Shown piece by piece: positions 1 to 9,444 of a DNA stretch of 64,000 nucleotides. The stretch is from NCBI RefSeq assembly GCF_002005425.1, contig NZ_CP019704.1:3190404-3254403 (forward strand), given 5' to 3'. Position numbers and translations under genes: made by a program. The DNA comes from Polaribacter sp. BM10. Lineage in GTDB: Bacteria > Bacteroidota > Bacteroidia > Flavobacteriales > Flavobacteriaceae. The notes beneath the pieces are model-generated. The model worked only from the letters and a program-made list of their open reading frames with translations, was not told where the DNA came from and made no database searches. Position 1 is the first letter of the stretch. Each line of letters begins with the position of its first letter.

Positions 1-1265
1 TTATCGATAAGCATGATATAACAGAAGTTATTATTTCGATACAGAAAATTAAACCTAGCAGGTTACTTGAGATAACGGACAGTTTAATAAAGCTAAATGT
101 AGAAGTTAAAATTGTACCGCCTTTAACTAAATGGATTGATGGAGATTTACAAGCAAATCAAATTAAGCAAGTAAATATTGAAGATTTATTAGACAGAGAA
201 CAAATTTTAATTGACAATCCTATCGTTCAGAGAGAAGTTGAAGGAAAGGTAATTTTAGTTTCAGGCGCTGCAGGTTCTATAGGAAGTGAAATTTCTAGAC
301 AATTAAGCCTTTATAATTGTAAATTGATTGTTTTAATTGATCAAGCTGAATCACCTTTGTATGATTTACAACAAGAATTGATTCAGAAAGGTGTTACAAA
401 CTTTGTTGCTATTGTTTCTGATGTAAGAGATAAATTTAAAATTTCAAGAATTTTTAAAAAATACAAACCTCAAAGAATTTTTCATGCCGCTGCATATAAA
501 CATGTACCTTTAATGGAAAAATCTCCTTATGAAGCTATAAAAGTGAATGTTTTAGGAACAAAAAATTTAGCAGATTTAGCTATTGAAAATAAAATAGAGC
601 GATTTGTAATGGTTTCTACCGATAAAGCTGTAAACCCGACAAACGTAATGGGCGCATCTAAAAGAATAGCCGAATTATATGTAAGTTGTGTAAGTAAAAA
701 GTCTAAAAAAACCAAATTTACAATTACTAGATTCGGTAATGTATTAGGTTCTAACGGTTCTGTAATTCCTCTATTTAAAAGGCAAATTGAAGCAGGAGGT
801 CCTTTAACGGTTACTCACAAAGAAATTACAAGGTATTTTATGACGATTCCTGAAGCGTGTAGTTTGGTTTTAGAAGCTGGTACCATGGGGAAAGGAGGAG
901 AGATTTATATCTTTGATATGGGGAAATCTGTAAAGATTTTTGAAATAGCAAAAAGAATGATTTATTTATCTGGATTAAAATATCCAGAAGATATTGACAT
1001 AAAAATTACAGGTTTAAGACCAGGTGAAAAATTATATGAGGAGTTATTGGCAAATGGAGAAAATACGATTAAGACCTATCATGAAAAAATTATGATTGCG
1101 AAGACTCAAAAAATAGATGCAAAAGAGATTAAACCTAAAATTGAAGAATTAACGACTACTTTTAGTGATTTAAATAATAGCGATTTAGTCGCTGTTATGA
1201 AAGGTTTAGTGCCCGAATACGTATCAAATAATTCTGAATTTGAAAAATTAGATAATGTTAGTTAG
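1..1265 (+). CDS. CapD/FlaA1-like UDP-sugar 4,6-dehydratase/epimerase, 5' partial
   Basis: The reading frame is open from the left edge (codons in phase with position 3), so the gene begins upstream and the usual N-terminal membrane segments are outside the window. The visible part has the SDR dinucleotide-binding motif GAAGSIG (about 267-288), then FHAAAYKHVPLME and a downstream SerThrAsp-Lys segment (STDKAVNPTNVMGASKR), which are typical of the membrane-linked polysaccharide biosynthesis family (CapD, WbpM, PglF). These enzymes make 4-keto-6-deoxy UDP-sugars for capsule, O-antigen or glycoprotein glycans. In the CapD branch the usual catalytic Tyr is replaced by Met, and the NVMGASKR stretch agrees with that. 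It precedes polysaccharide export genes on the same strand, which supports a role in exopolysaccharide precursor synthesis. The exact sugar product cannot be told. Confidence 0.9.
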   Translation, partial: IDKHDITEVIISIQKIKPSRLLEITDSLIKLNVEVKIVPPLTKWIDGDLQANQIKQVNIEDLLDREQILIDNPIVQREVEGKVILVSGAAGSIGSEISRQLSLYNCKLIVLIDQAESPLYDLQQELIQKGVTNFVAIVSDVRDKFKISRIFKKYKPQRIFHAAAYKHVPLMEKSPYEAIKVNVLGTKNLADLAIENKIERFVMVSTDKAVNPTNVMGASKRIAELYVSCVSKKSKKTKFTITRFGNVLGSNGSVIPLFKRQIEAGGPLTVTHKEITRYFMTIPEACSLVLEAGTMGKGGEIYIFDMGKSVKIFEIAKRMIYLSGLKYPEDIDIKITGLRPGEKLYEELLANGENTIKTYHEKIMIAKTQKIDAKEIKPKIEELTTTFSDLNNSDLVAVMKGLVPEYVSNNSEFEKLDNVS

Positions 1266-1302
1266 TATTTGATTTTTATATTATTTTTGAAAAAAATTTT
1301 AC

Positions 1303-2070
1303 ATGAATAAGATTAAATTTATTTTTTTACTTTATTTAATAATTACTGCATCAGCATGTGTTTCTAATAAAGATATTGCCTATTTTCAATTTGATGAAAT
1401 TGACCAAAATAAGGTGAGTAACAAATTTGAAACAATTTTTAAACCTGACGATTTATTACAAATTACAATTTCTTCTGATGATTTGGAAGCTACGAAGCCA
1501 TTCAATTTACCAGTAGCGTCTTTTGGTACTTCAAATTCTGCTGTTGGACAACCAAGGCAACAAGCTTATTTGATAGATAGTAAAGGAGAAATTGATTTTC
1601 CTGTATTGGGTAAATTAAAATTAGGTGGACTTACAAGAGAAGAAGCTCTTGAGTTATTTAAAAATAAATTAGATCCGGATTATATCAAAAACCCAACAAT
1701 TAACATACGTATTTCTAATTTTAAGATTTCAGTTTATGGAGATGTTAAGAAGCCAGGAACGTATACAATACCAAACGAACGTGTTAGTATCTTAGATGCT
1801 ATAGGTTTAGCAGGTGATTTAAATATTTCTGGTAAAAGAAAAAATGTGATGGTGATTAGAGAAGAAAATAATCAAAAAAATAAGTACTTCGTTGATTTGA
1901 CTTCAAATAAGACCTTAACCTCTCCGGTATATTATCTTCAACAAAACGATGCTGTTTATGTAGAACATAATTATGCAAGAATTCAATCTGCTTCTTCAAA
2001 TACAAATACAAGTTTATTTATATCAGTTACAGGTTTAATTATAACGATAGTATCTCTCATAACAAGGTAA
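1303..2070 (+). CDS. Wza-like polysaccharide export lipoprotein
   Basis: 255 aa. The N-terminus is a lipoprotein signal (hydrophobic core followed by TASAC, lipidated Cys at residue 19). Next come a polysaccharide export (Poly_export) domain, with FKPDDLLQITISSDDLEATKPFN around residues 46-68, and a SLBB-type segment containing VYGDVKKPGTYTIPNERVSILDAI. A hydrophobic stretch at the extreme C-terminus (SLFISVTGLIITIVSLI) resembles the membrane-spanning C-terminal helix of Wza. It should form the outer-membrane exit channel for an exopolysaccharide. It lies 37 bp after the sugar dehydratase and 3 bp before the Wzc-like kinase, so the three are probably co-transcribed. The family is clear; the polymer exported is unknown. 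Confidence 0.92.
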   Translation: MNKIKFIFLLYLIITASACVSNKDIAYFQFDEIDQNKVSNKFETIFKPDDLLQITISSDDLEATKPFNLPVASFGTSNSAVGQPRQQAYLIDSKGEIDFPVLGKLKLGGLTREEALELFKNKLDPDYIKNPTINIRISNFKISVYGDVKKPGTYTIPNERVSILDAIGLAGDLNISGKRKNVMVIREENNQKNKYFVDLTSNKTLTSPVYYLQQNDAVYVEHNYARIQSASSNTNTSLFISVTGLIITIVSLITR

Positions 2071-2073
2071 AAA

Positions 2074-4479
2074 ATGCAAATACACAAAGATAGTAATTCA
2101 TTAAACTTTGATGAATCAACTGAAACAATAAATATAAGAGAAGAAATTGAGAAATATATTTATCATTGGAAATGGTTTGTATTAGGTGTTTTTGTTTCAT
2201 TTATTTTAGCATTTTTATATTTAAGGTATAGTACACCAGAATATAGTGCTTCTGCATCAATTTTAATAAAAGATAATCAAAAATCAGGTATATCTAAAGA
2301 GTTAGAAGCTTTTAAAGACATGGGTATTGTTGGTGGTAGTTCTGCCAATAATACAGATAATGAAATTGAAATCTTAAAATCAAGAAAAATTATTGGAACT
2401 GTTGTAGATTCTTTAAACCTTACAACCATCTATTCTAGGGAAGGAAGAGTGAAAAGGTCTGAGATATATGGAGCTATTAATCCTATTAATTTAAAATTAA
2501 CAAACTTTAGTGAAGAATTTTTAAAGCGTAGAAAAGATACTTCTTTTTTAGTCAGTTTGACATCCAATGATAAATATGAATTAAAAAATTTACAGGGTGT
2601 TGTTATTTCTAAACATAGTTATAGCGAGCTTGTTGTTTCAGATTTAGGTCAATTTATTATTGAAAGAAAAAAAACATCTAATGACGAACTAAACGAAATT
2701 ATCATAACAATTATAAGAAGGGATAAAATAATTGATAAATTTAAAAATGCGGTTAATATTTCTCCTGTGAATAAAAATGCGAGTGTATTAAATTTATCTA
2801 TCACGTATCCCGTTCAGGAAAAAGCAGAAGACTTTTTAGATGAATTGGTAAAGCAGTATAATTTAGATGCGATTGCAGATAAAAGTGAAGTATCACAGAA
2901 AACCAAAGATTTTATAGATGATCGATTGGAGGCTATCGGTAGAGATTTAAGTGCAATACAAGACAAAGTAAAAGATTTTAAGACTGATAATAATATTACA
3001 GGTCTTTCAGGTGAAGGAGAATTGGCCTTAGCCACTGCAAATGCTAATAATGATAAATTAATTGCAGTAAAAACAGAACTTGAAATAGCTAAAGGTGTTT
3101 ACCAAAACATCAGAAAAAATTCTAATAATAGTGAAACTTTACCACAAAATTTAGGGTTTTCAGATGTCTCGATAGCTGAATCAATCAAGCAATTTAATGA
3201 TTTAGTTTTACTAAAAAATAGATTAAGTGTGAATGCAGGAAGTAAAAACCCGCAAATTATTCAATACAATAAAGAAATTGAAATCCTTAAAATTAATTTA
3301 AAACAAAGTATTTCAAATTTAATAGCATCTTTAGAAACACAGTACAATCAGATAAATAAAGAAGCTAATAAAGTTAAATACAAAGTTTCTACAATACCGT
3401 TGTTAGAAAGAGGTTATATCGATATTGAAAGAGAACAAGAAATTATTTCTGGTTTGTATTCTTATCTATTAAAGAAGAAGGAAGAAACGGCAATTTCTCT
3501 AGCAGTTACTGTACCTAATGCTAAAATTATAGATGAGGCCTACAGTTCTGGAGTTCCTGTTTCTCCTAAGAAGAAAATCATTTATTTAGCGGCAATATTA
3601 TTAGGTTTAATTGTACCTTTTGTAATAATATATTTAAGAAATCTTTTAGATACAAAGGTGCACAGTAAAAAAGATATCGAAAGTGCATTAACAGTTCCTT
3701 TTTTAGGTGACATACCTAGATCTGAATCTAAAGAAAAAGTTATCGTTGGTAGCGATGCTCGTTCTAGTGGTTCCGAAGCTTTTCGTTTGGTTAGAACCAA
3801 TTTAGATTTTATGTTAGCGAGTAAGAAAGGTTCTAAGAAATTTATTTTTATCACTTCTACAACAAGTGGAGAGGGTAAATCATTTATTTCGATAAATCTT
3901 TCTGCAACATTAGCATTATCTGGTAAGAAGGTGTTACTAATTGGTATGGATTTAAGAGCGCCAAAGGTTACTGAATATTTAGGTTTAGAAAGTAAAAAAG
4001 GTGTAACAAATTATATTACGAGCAACGATTTGACGCTTGACGAATTAAAGTTTCAAATTCCGCAGGCGCCAACATTAGATATTATTTCTTCTGGAGCAAT
4101 ACCTCCAAATCCTGCAGAATTATTAAGTGGTGATAACGTAAAGAATTTATTTGCAGAAATTGATACAGAACAAGATTATGATTATGTTGTAGTAGATACT
4201 GCACCTGTTAATTTAGTAACAGATACTTTGCTAATCTCTAAGTATGCAGATATGTTCTTGTATATTGTTAGAGCAAACTATTTAGATAAACGTTTATTAG
4301 CGGTACCTCAAGAACTTTATAAAAATAAGCGTTTACCTAATATGTCTATCGTTTTAAATGACACAGACCCTAAGAGAAGTTATGGTTATGGATACGGATA
4401 CGGTGGCTATGGTTATGGTTATTTAGCAGAGGAAGAACAAGGGAAATCTTGGTTCGGAAAAATTTTTAACAGAAGTTAA
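2074..4479 (+). CDS. Wzc-like polysaccharide co-polymerase / bacterial tyrosine kinase
   Basis: 801 aa. An N-terminal Wzz-type domain with a first membrane helix (about residues 33-52) and a long periplasmic coiled-coil region is followed by a second helix (about 505-525) and a cytoplasmic BY-kinase domain. The Walker A motif TSGEGKS (Lys about 602), the Walker A' segment VLLIGMDLR and the Walker B-like DYVVVDTAP are all visible. The C-terminus carries a Tyr/Gly cluster (YGYGYGYGGYGYGY) that is the expected autophosphorylation site. Such proteins control chain length and export together with Wza. The gene follows the Wza-like lipoprotein by 3 bp and is followed by a strong terminator. The convergent PHP phosphatase is its likely dephosphorylating partner. 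Confidence 0.93.
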   Translation: MQIHKDSNSLNFDESTETINIREEIEKYIYHWKWFVLGVFVSFILAFLYLRYSTPEYSASASILIKDNQKSGISKELEAFKDMGIVGGSSANNTDNEIEILKSRKIIGTVVDSLNLTTIYSREGRVKRSEIYGAINPINLKLTNFSEEFLKRRKDTSFLVSLTSNDKYELKNLQGVVISKHSYSELVVSDLGQFIIERKKTSNDELNEIIITIIRRDKIIDKFKNAVNISPVNKNASVLNLSITYPVQEKAEDFLDELVKQYNLDAIADKSEVSQKTKDFIDDRLEAIGRDLSAIQDKVKDFKTDNNITGLSGEGELALATANANNDKLIAVKTELEIAKGVYQNIRKNSNNSETLPQNLGFSDVSIAESIKQFNDLVLLKNRLSVNAGSKNPQIIQYNKEIEILKINLKQSISNLIASLETQYNQINKEANKVKYKVSTIPLLERGYIDIEREQEIISGLYSYLLKKKEETAISLAVTVPNAKIIDEAYSSGVPVSPKKKIIYLAAILLGLIVPFVIIYLRNLLDTKVHSKKDIESALTVPFLGDIPRSESKEKVIVGSDARSSGSEAFRLVRTNLDFMLASKKGSKKFIFITSTTSGEGKSFISINLSATLALSGKKVLLIGMDLRAPKVTEYLGLESKKGVTNYITSNDLTLDELKFQIPQAPTLDIISSGAIPPNPAELLSGDNVKNLFAEIDTEQDYDYVVVDTAPVNLVTDTLLISKYADMFLYIVRANYLDKRLLAVPQELYKNKRLPNMSIVLNDTDPKRSYGYGYGYGGYGYGYLAEEEQGKSWFGKIFNRS

Positions 4480-4497
4480 AATTATTAATAAAAACAC

Positions 4498-4532
4498 AAA
4501 AAAAGGAGCAATTTTAATTGCTCCTTTTTTTT
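4498..4532. terminator. Bidirectional intrinsic terminator between wzc-like gene and PHP phosphatase
   Basis: A perfect 8-bp stem (GGAGCAAT at 4505-4512, ATTGCTCC at 4517-4524) with a TTTA loop is flanked by an A-run on the left and a run of eight T on the right. It can therefore end both convergent transcripts. The T-run touches the stop codon of the minus-strand gene. Confidence 0.85.
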
Positions 4533-5271
4533 AGTTAAATACTTTACTATTGTTATCTAGTAAATGTTTTATTTTTTTTAGATTTTTTTGAGTTCCAATC
4601 TTTTTTAGTAACTGCAAATGATTTTTATGATGTGTGTCAGAACCAACAAAGTCATAAAGGTTTTGTTTTAATAATTCATTACTTATCTTTTGAACATTTT
4701 TACCATATTGCTCAGTTAGTGATAATAGATTTAACTGAAATAAACAACCAGCTTTCTTAAGTTTATGGTAGTTTTGTAAATCATTATGAAAAAAGTTATA
4801 TCTCTCTGGATGTGCCAAAACTGGTTTGTATCCTTTCAACTGAATGTCGAAAAGTACATCATATAAATTCATTGGAGCATTAAAATAAGACATCTCAACA
4901 AGAATGTAATTTCCTTTTAAAGTCAAAATATCATTTACTTTAAGTCTATCAATAAATTGCTCGTCCATCATGTATTCTGCAGCAGCATTAATTTTAATGT
5001 CACTATAGCCTTTGTTTTTTAAAGCAATTCTTACTTCTTCTAATTTACTTTTTATAGTTTCTGATGAATTCGAATATACGTCGCCTAAAACATGCGGTGT
5101 TGTTATAAAATTTTTTATTCCATAAGAATACATTTTCAAAATTAATTCTACAGAGTTATCAATATTTTTAGCACCATCATCTATACCTGGAAGTAAATGA
5201 GAATGGATATCAACAAAATTATTTGTAAAGAAATCTGTTAACGGAATTTCTTTCTTTTTAAAGAAAAACAT
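4531..5271 (-). CDS. CpsB/YwqE-type PHP-domain tyrosine phosphatase
   Basis: 246 aa. Near the N-terminus is the PHP metal-binding signature VDIHSHLLPGIDDG (residues about 20-35), followed by ITTPHV, a central HPERY motif and a C-terminal GSDTHH. Together these residues make the metal centre of the CpsB/Wzb-type PHP phosphatases. In related bacteria the enzyme removes phosphate from the tyrosine-rich tail of Wzc-type kinases. Here it lies tail-to-tail with such a kinase, so a role in controlling exopolysaccharide output is a reasonable inference. The length is normal for the family. A TAnnTTTG-like box lies 18 bp upstream of the start. Confidence 0.9.
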   Translation of the reverse strand: MFFFKKKEIPLTDFFTNNFVDIHSHLLPGIDDGAKNIDNSVELILKMYSYGIKNFITTPHVLGDVYSNSSETIKSKLEEVRIALKNKGYSDIKINAAAEYMMDEQFIDRLKVNDILTLKGNYILVEMSYFNAPMNLYDVLFDIQLKGYKPVLAHPERYNFFHNDLQNYHKLKKAGCLFQLNLLSLTEQYGKNVQKISNELLKQNLYDFVGSDTHHKNHLQLLKKIGTQKNLKKIKHLLDNNSKVFN

Positions 5272-5288
5272 AAAGGTTTTATTTTTTG

Positions 5289-5296
5289 CAAAAATA
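5289..5296 (-). promoter_or_regulatory. Putative -7 element for the PHP phosphatase gene
   Basis: Read on the minus strand the sequence is TATTTTTG, matching the Bacteroidota -7 consensus TAnnTTTG. It lies 18 bp upstream of the ATG at 5271. No clear TTG was seen at the -33 position, so this is a pattern match only. Confidence 0.4.
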
Positions 5297-5345
5297 CTAA
5301 TTTATAATTTCTTTGAAACGAAAACGATTGAAGTTTTAATAGCTA

Positions 5346-5376
5346 TTGCCAATTGATTGAAGTTATTATATATTTG
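5346..5376 (+). promoter_or_regulatory. Putative Bacteroidota-type promoter of the BadF-like kinase gene
   Basis: TTG at 5346-5348, then 20 bp, then TATATTTG at 5369-5376. This fits the -33/-7 arrangement TTG-N(about 19-20)-TAnnTTTG. The ATG at 5394 follows 17 bp after the box, leaving a short leader. Confidence 0.55.
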
Positions 5377-5393
5377 ATTAAAACAATAATATT

Positions 5394-6248
5394 ATGATTT
5401 TAATTGCAGACGGAGGTTCTACAAAAGCAGATTGGATTGCTTTAAATACGAATAAAAAAGAAGAATTTAGAGTTCGAACTTTGGGATTGAATCCTGTAGT
5501 TGTAGAGGAAGAAGAATTGCATAATAGAATTATTAATATGTTTCAGCTTATAAATATTAAAGATGATGTAACAGAAATTCATTTTTATGGTGCAGGTTGT
5601 GGTACACCAAAACCTACTGCAGTATTAAAAAAAGTATTAGAAACTATTTTTGTAAATGCCAAGGTTTTTATTGCTGAAGATATGTTGGCAGCTGTTTATG
5701 CTGCTACAGGTAAAGAACCAGCAATAGTATGTATTTTAGGAACCGGTTCTAATAGTTGCTATTTTGATGGTAATCACATGGAAATGGTTGTGCCTTCTCT
5801 TGGATATATTTTGATGGATGAAGCAAGTGGTAATTATTTTGGAAAAAAACTAATTATAGATTATTACTACAAAAATATGCCAAAAAAAATAGCTTCAAAA
5901 TTTGAAAATGAGTTTAATTTAGAAGCAGATTTTATAAAAAATAATATTTATAAAGAAGCGAATCCTAATATGTACTTGGCAACATTTGCTAAATTTATGT
6001 TCGATTTTAAAGATGAAAAATATATTAAGAGGTTGATCAAAAAAGGATTTCAAGAATTTTTTAAATATCGAATATTGCCTTATAACAAAGACGAATCAAC
6101 AAAAATTTATTTTATTGGTTCTATTGCGCATTATTTTAGTGATATTTTAGAAAAAGTTGCAAGTAAATACAATCTTAAAATTACTGATGTAATACAAAGA
6201 CCAATAGATAACCTGTTAGAATATCATAAAGAAAATATTAATCTATAA
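5394..6248 (+). CDS. BadF/BadG/BcrA/BcrD-family ATPase, N-acetylglucosamine kinase-like
   Basis: 284 aa. The N-terminal phosphate-1 motif of the ASKHA sugar kinase fold is visible (ILIADGGSTKADWIAL), followed by GAGCGTP and the second phosphate motif CILGTGSNSCYFDG near residues 112-125. These features place it with the BadF-type ATPases that in Bacteroidota act as GlcNAc (amino-sugar) kinases. Its 3' end overlaps the convergent murF by 11 bp. Adjacency to a peptidoglycan gene is compatible with wall amino-sugar salvage, but that is inference. The substrate is not proven. Confidence 0.8.
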   Translation: MILIADGGSTKADWIALNTNKKEEFRVRTLGLNPVVVEEEELHNRIINMFQLINIKDDVTEIHFYGAGCGTPKPTAVLKKVLETIFVNAKVFIAEDMLAAVYAATGKEPAIVCILGTGSNSCYFDGNHMEMVVPSLGYILMDEASGNYFGKKLIIDYYYKNMPKKIASKFENEFNLEADFIKNNIYKEANPNMYLATFAKFMFDFKDEKYIKRLIKKGFQEFFKYRILPYNKDESTKIYFIGSIAHYFSDILEKVASKYNLKITDVIQRPIDNLLEYHKENINL

Positions 6249-7494
6249 AATTTAATATTCTTTCTAAACCCATTCCTCTAGATCCTTTAATTAATATTTT
6301 TTGATTTTCTAGAGGATTCTTTTTTATAAAATCTTCTAATTCTGAAAATGAAATTAATTTTTTATTTTTTGTTGTAGTTTTATAAAAATTCTCGCCTACA
6401 TAAAATGTGTTTTCGAAGTTAAAACTATCAGCTAAATCGACTATATATTGATGTTCTATTTCAGCAGAACTACCTAATTCAAACATATCACCTAAAATAA
6501 CAGTTTTAAATTTAGACTCTAATCTAACAAAGTTTTCTAAAGCAACTTTCATGCTCGAAGGATTTGCATTGTAGGCATCTAAAATGATATAATTACTATC
6601 TTTATCTATTATTTGAGAACGATTGTTTGTTGGTGTGTATTTTTCGATTGCTGATTGTATATCTGCTTCTAAAACTTTAAAATAATTACCAATAGTAATT
6701 GCAACTGCAATATTATTATAGTTATAAGATCCAATTAGATTGGTTGTAATTATGTTGCTGTTAAATGATAATTTAACAAAAGGAGAAGCGTCAATTAATT
6801 TTATAGAATTATTAAAATGAATTGTATTACAACCATTAGTTTTTTGTACTTGAAGCTCGTCATCAGTATTAATAAAGACAGTTTTATTATTCTTTTTTAA
6901 ATAATCGTATAATTCACTCTTGCCTTTAATTATACCTTCTACACCACCAAAACCTTCTAAATGTGCTTTTCCAAAATTTGTAATATATCCATAGTCTGGA
7001 TTCGCTATTGAACATAAGAATTCAATTTCTTTTTGATGATTTGCTCCCATTTCTACAATTCCCATTTCTACATCCGGAGTAAAAGAAAGAAGTGTTAATG
7101 GAACTCCTATGTGATTGTTAAGGTTTCCTCTTGTTGCTTTTGTGTTATATTTTTTAGATAAAACTACATTTATCAATTCTTTTGTAGTTGTTTTACCATT
7201 ACTACCTGTAAGTGCAATAATTGTAGCTTTTAACTGCTTTCTGTGGTGGCGAGCTAAGTCTTGTAAAGTTTCTAAAACGTTCGTTACAAGAATTGTAGTT
7301 TTATTATTATGATACTCTTCTTCATCTATAATAGCGAAACTAGCACCTTTTTTTATAGCTTCTGCTGCGAATTTATTTCCATTGAAATTAGCTCCTTTTA
7401 AAGCAAAAAAAAGTGTGTTTTCTCTAATTTTTCTAGTGTCTGTATCTACTAAGTAGTGTTTAGAGTAAAGCTTATAGATTTCTGTTATATTCAT
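6238..7494 (-). CDS. murF: UDP-N-acetylmuramoyl-tripeptide--D-alanyl-D-alanine ligase MurF
   Basis: 418 aa, slightly short but normal for Flavobacteriia. It has an N-terminal Mur ligase catalytic-type segment (DTRKIRENTLFFALKGANFNGNKFA), the ATP-binding loop LTGSNGKTTTKELI (about 95-108), and NLNNHIGVPLTLL, all typical of MurF. The C-terminal domain contains LDAYNANPSSMKVAL and ILGDMFELG, which are hallmark MurF motifs. It adds D-Ala-D-Ala to the UDP-MurNAc-tripeptide in the cytoplasm. It stands downstream of gldJ on the same strand, separated by a terminator, an order familiar from flavobacterial genomes. Confidence 0.95.
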   Translation of the reverse strand: MNITEIYKLYSKHYLVDTDTRKIRENTLFFALKGANFNGNKFAAEAIKKGASFAIIDEEEYHNNKTTILVTNVLETLQDLARHHRKQLKATIIALTGSNGKTTTKELINVVLSKKYNTKATRGNLNNHIGVPLTLLSFTPDVEMGIVEMGANHQKEIEFLCSIANPDYGYITNFGKAHLEGFGGVEGIIKGKSELYDYLKKNNKTVFINTDDELQVQKTNGCNTIHFNNSIKLIDASPFVKLSFNSNIITTNLIGSYNYNNIAVAITIGNYFKVLEADIQSAIEKYTPTNNRSQIIDKDSNYIILDAYNANPSSMKVALENFVRLESKFKTVILGDMFELGSSAEIEHQYIVDLADSFNFENTFYVGENFYKTTTKNKKLISFSELEDFIKKNPLENQKILIKGSRGMGLERILNFID

Positions 7495-7507
7495 AAAATA
7501 AAGATAT

Positions 7508-7550
7508 AAAAAAACCTCATTGTGAAGTTACAATGAGGTTGGTTTTTTTT
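7508..7550 (-). terminator. Intrinsic terminator downstream of gldJ
   Basis: An 11-bp perfect stem (7513-7523 with 7530-7540, core AACCTCATTGT) has a six-base loop. On the minus strand it ends in a T-run given by the A-run at about 7508-7514. It separates gldJ from murF; the T-run at 7543-7550 would also serve plus-strand transcripts. Confidence 0.8.
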
Positions 7551-7563
7551 AAATCTACGTGTA

Positions 7564-9243
7564 TTATCTACTAGGATTTCTGGCAGTACGTTTTTTATAT
7601 GTCATTGGACCAAATTTGTCTGTAACACATCTAAAACCAATAAAGTTTGTTGCCATATATTCTGGTAAATACCTTCTTTGAGCTGGATCTAACCAATACT
7701 CTCTATCTGCCCAAGAACCACCTTTATAAACTCTTGTTTGATCGCTAATTAGCGTTCTTCTTTTCTTGTCATCATTTATTAATACATCTCTACCAGATAA
7801 AGAGTCTCTAAATCTTGCAGGTTTTTTTGGTGAATTATACATACTTGGTCTAGAAGCAAAACGATCTTCATCATCTTCATAAAATCTACTAGAATTTAAA
7901 TCACCATCATTAATATTTGCATTTTCTGCTCTAGAAAAATTAGTTCTAAAAGATGCATCATCTTTTGTAATTGGGACATATTTAATTGTTCCAGGTAGTT
8001 GTTTTGGTATAACGCTACCATTTGGTAAAGTATCATATTCTACAGCTACATCATTACCAACAATAACAACTTTTCCTTCTTGATTTATCATTTTTTTAGT
8101 AAATAAATTACCTCTAAAATAATTAAAATCATTTGCTTCGTTATCGATAATTGGTCTATAAACATCAGCAACCCATTCTGCTACATTACCAGACATATCA
8201 TATAATCCGAAGGCATTAGGAGGGTAAGATTTAATTCTAATAGGAATATCAGAACCATCAGAACTCCAACCTGGTAAACCACTATACTGTCCTTTACCTT
8301 GTTTAAAGTTAGCTAATTGGTCTCCTCTAAATCTTTTCTTTTGAGCTCTTGTGTATTTACCATTCCAAGCATATTTTTTTCTTCCTCTAACAGTATTATA
8401 TTCTCTGTTTTCTACAATTGCTTTTGCTGCAAATTCCCATTCTGCTTCTGTAGGTAATCTAAATTTTTGTTGAAGAACGCCGTCTGCTTGTGTTATTTTT
8501 CTACCTTGAAAATCATCTTTTCCTGGTTTTGGATCACCTTTTTGTCTTACAACTCTGGTTCTTACACCTCTTTTATAAATTGTTGTATCTCCATCAAAAA
8601 GCCTATCAGAATCATTTAAAAATCTTTCTGTATCAAAAAAGTTTCTTGTAGAGTCAGATTCAAAAATGTTTTTGATATGACCTTTATCAATTAACTTTTT
8701 TAAGTTTACTGCGTTTGTTCTCCATTTACAGTATTCATTAGCTTGTAACCAAGTAACACCAACAACTGGGTAATCTGCATATGCTGGGTGTCTAAAATAA
8801 TTTTCTGTTAAAATATCGGTATTACCTAAACTTTTTCTCCATACTAAAGTATCTGGTAAAGTAGAATTGTAAATGTGCTTGTATTTCTCTTCAGAAGGAG
8901 AGAAAACATCTTTCATATATTGCACATATAAAAAGTATTCAGAATTTGTTACTTCTGCCTCATCCATAAAAAATGAACGAACGTGAATTTTCTTCGGAGT
9001 TGTATTCCAATCGAACATTACGTCGTCTTGAACTTGCCCCATTGTAAAAGAACCACCTTCAATATCTACCATTCCTAACGGAGTTTCTTGGCCTTCGAAA
9101 GAGCTGTTTCTTATATAATTTCCGTTTTTAGGATCGTTAAAAGATAAACCAGTCAATCTAGATTTACCAGTTGTAGATCTATTACAATTTGCTAAAAGCA
9201 ATGTTGTGAAAACAACTAAAGATATTTTAAAAATTTTTTCCAT
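7564..9243 (-). CDS. gldJ: Gliding motility lipoprotein GldJ
   Basis: 559 aa. The lipoprotein signal ends in LLLANC (lipidated Cys at about residue 20). The body is a sulfatase-modifying-factor (SUMF1/FGE) fold: GGSFTMG, DEAEVTNSEYFLYV, RLPTEAEWEFAA, NAFGLYDMSGNVAEWVAD, and a C-terminal GGSWADREYWLDPAQRR with GFRCV. The catalytic Cys pair of true formylglycine-generating enzymes is absent (GGSW in place of GGSxxC), as expected for a structural gliding lipoprotein. The NRSTTGKSRLTGLSFNDPKNG segment after the lipobox is characteristic of GldJ. GldJ is needed for gliding and stabilises GldK and the T9SS. It is divergent from porU. Confidence 0.95.
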   Translation of the reverse strand: MEKIFKISLVVFTTLLLANCNRSTTGKSRLTGLSFNDPKNGNYIRNSSFEGQETPLGMVDIEGGSFTMGQVQDDVMFDWNTTPKKIHVRSFFMDEAEVTNSEYFLYVQYMKDVFSPSEEKYKHIYNSTLPDTLVWRKSLGNTDILTENYFRHPAYADYPVVGVTWLQANEYCKWRTNAVNLKKLIDKGHIKNIFESDSTRNFFDTERFLNDSDRLFDGDTTIYKRGVRTRVVRQKGDPKPGKDDFQGRKITQADGVLQQKFRLPTEAEWEFAAKAIVENREYNTVRGRKKYAWNGKYTRAQKKRFRGDQLANFKQGKGQYSGLPGWSSDGSDIPIRIKSYPPNAFGLYDMSGNVAEWVADVYRPIIDNEANDFNYFRGNLFTKKMINQEGKVVIVGNDVAVEYDTLPNGSVIPKQLPGTIKYVPITKDDASFRTNFSRAENANINDGDLNSSRFYEDDEDRFASRPSMYNSPKKPARFRDSLSGRDVLINDDKKRRTLISDQTRVYKGGSWADREYWLDPAQRRYLPEYMATNFIGFRCVTDKFGPMTYKKRTARNPSR

Positions 9244-9387
9244 TTCCTAATCGAAAATTATTTAGGGTTTTTATTAAGGATGCAATTTACAATAAATAAA
9301 ATTTTGTGCAAGAAAAATATAAATTTTAACGCATCAATTTTTTATACACATTCTATTAAACGTAAGCTTTATATATTTAGTATAACT

Positions 9388-9395
9388 TATATTTG
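9388..9395 (+). promoter_or_regulatory. Putative -7 element upstream of porU
   Basis: TATATTTG is an exact match to TAnnTTTG and lies 49 bp before the porU ATG in the gldJ-porU divergent region. No convincing -33 TTG was seen, so the call is tentative. Confidence 0.45.
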
Positions 9396-9444
9396 TAGTT
9401 GTTAAAATATAAACACTTATTTTACGTTATTTGATTACTATTTT

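Noticed and set aside
4381..4425. Short tandem repeat of Tyr/Gly codons
   Set aside because: It encodes the tyrosine-rich tail of the Wzc-like kinase and is explained by that function.
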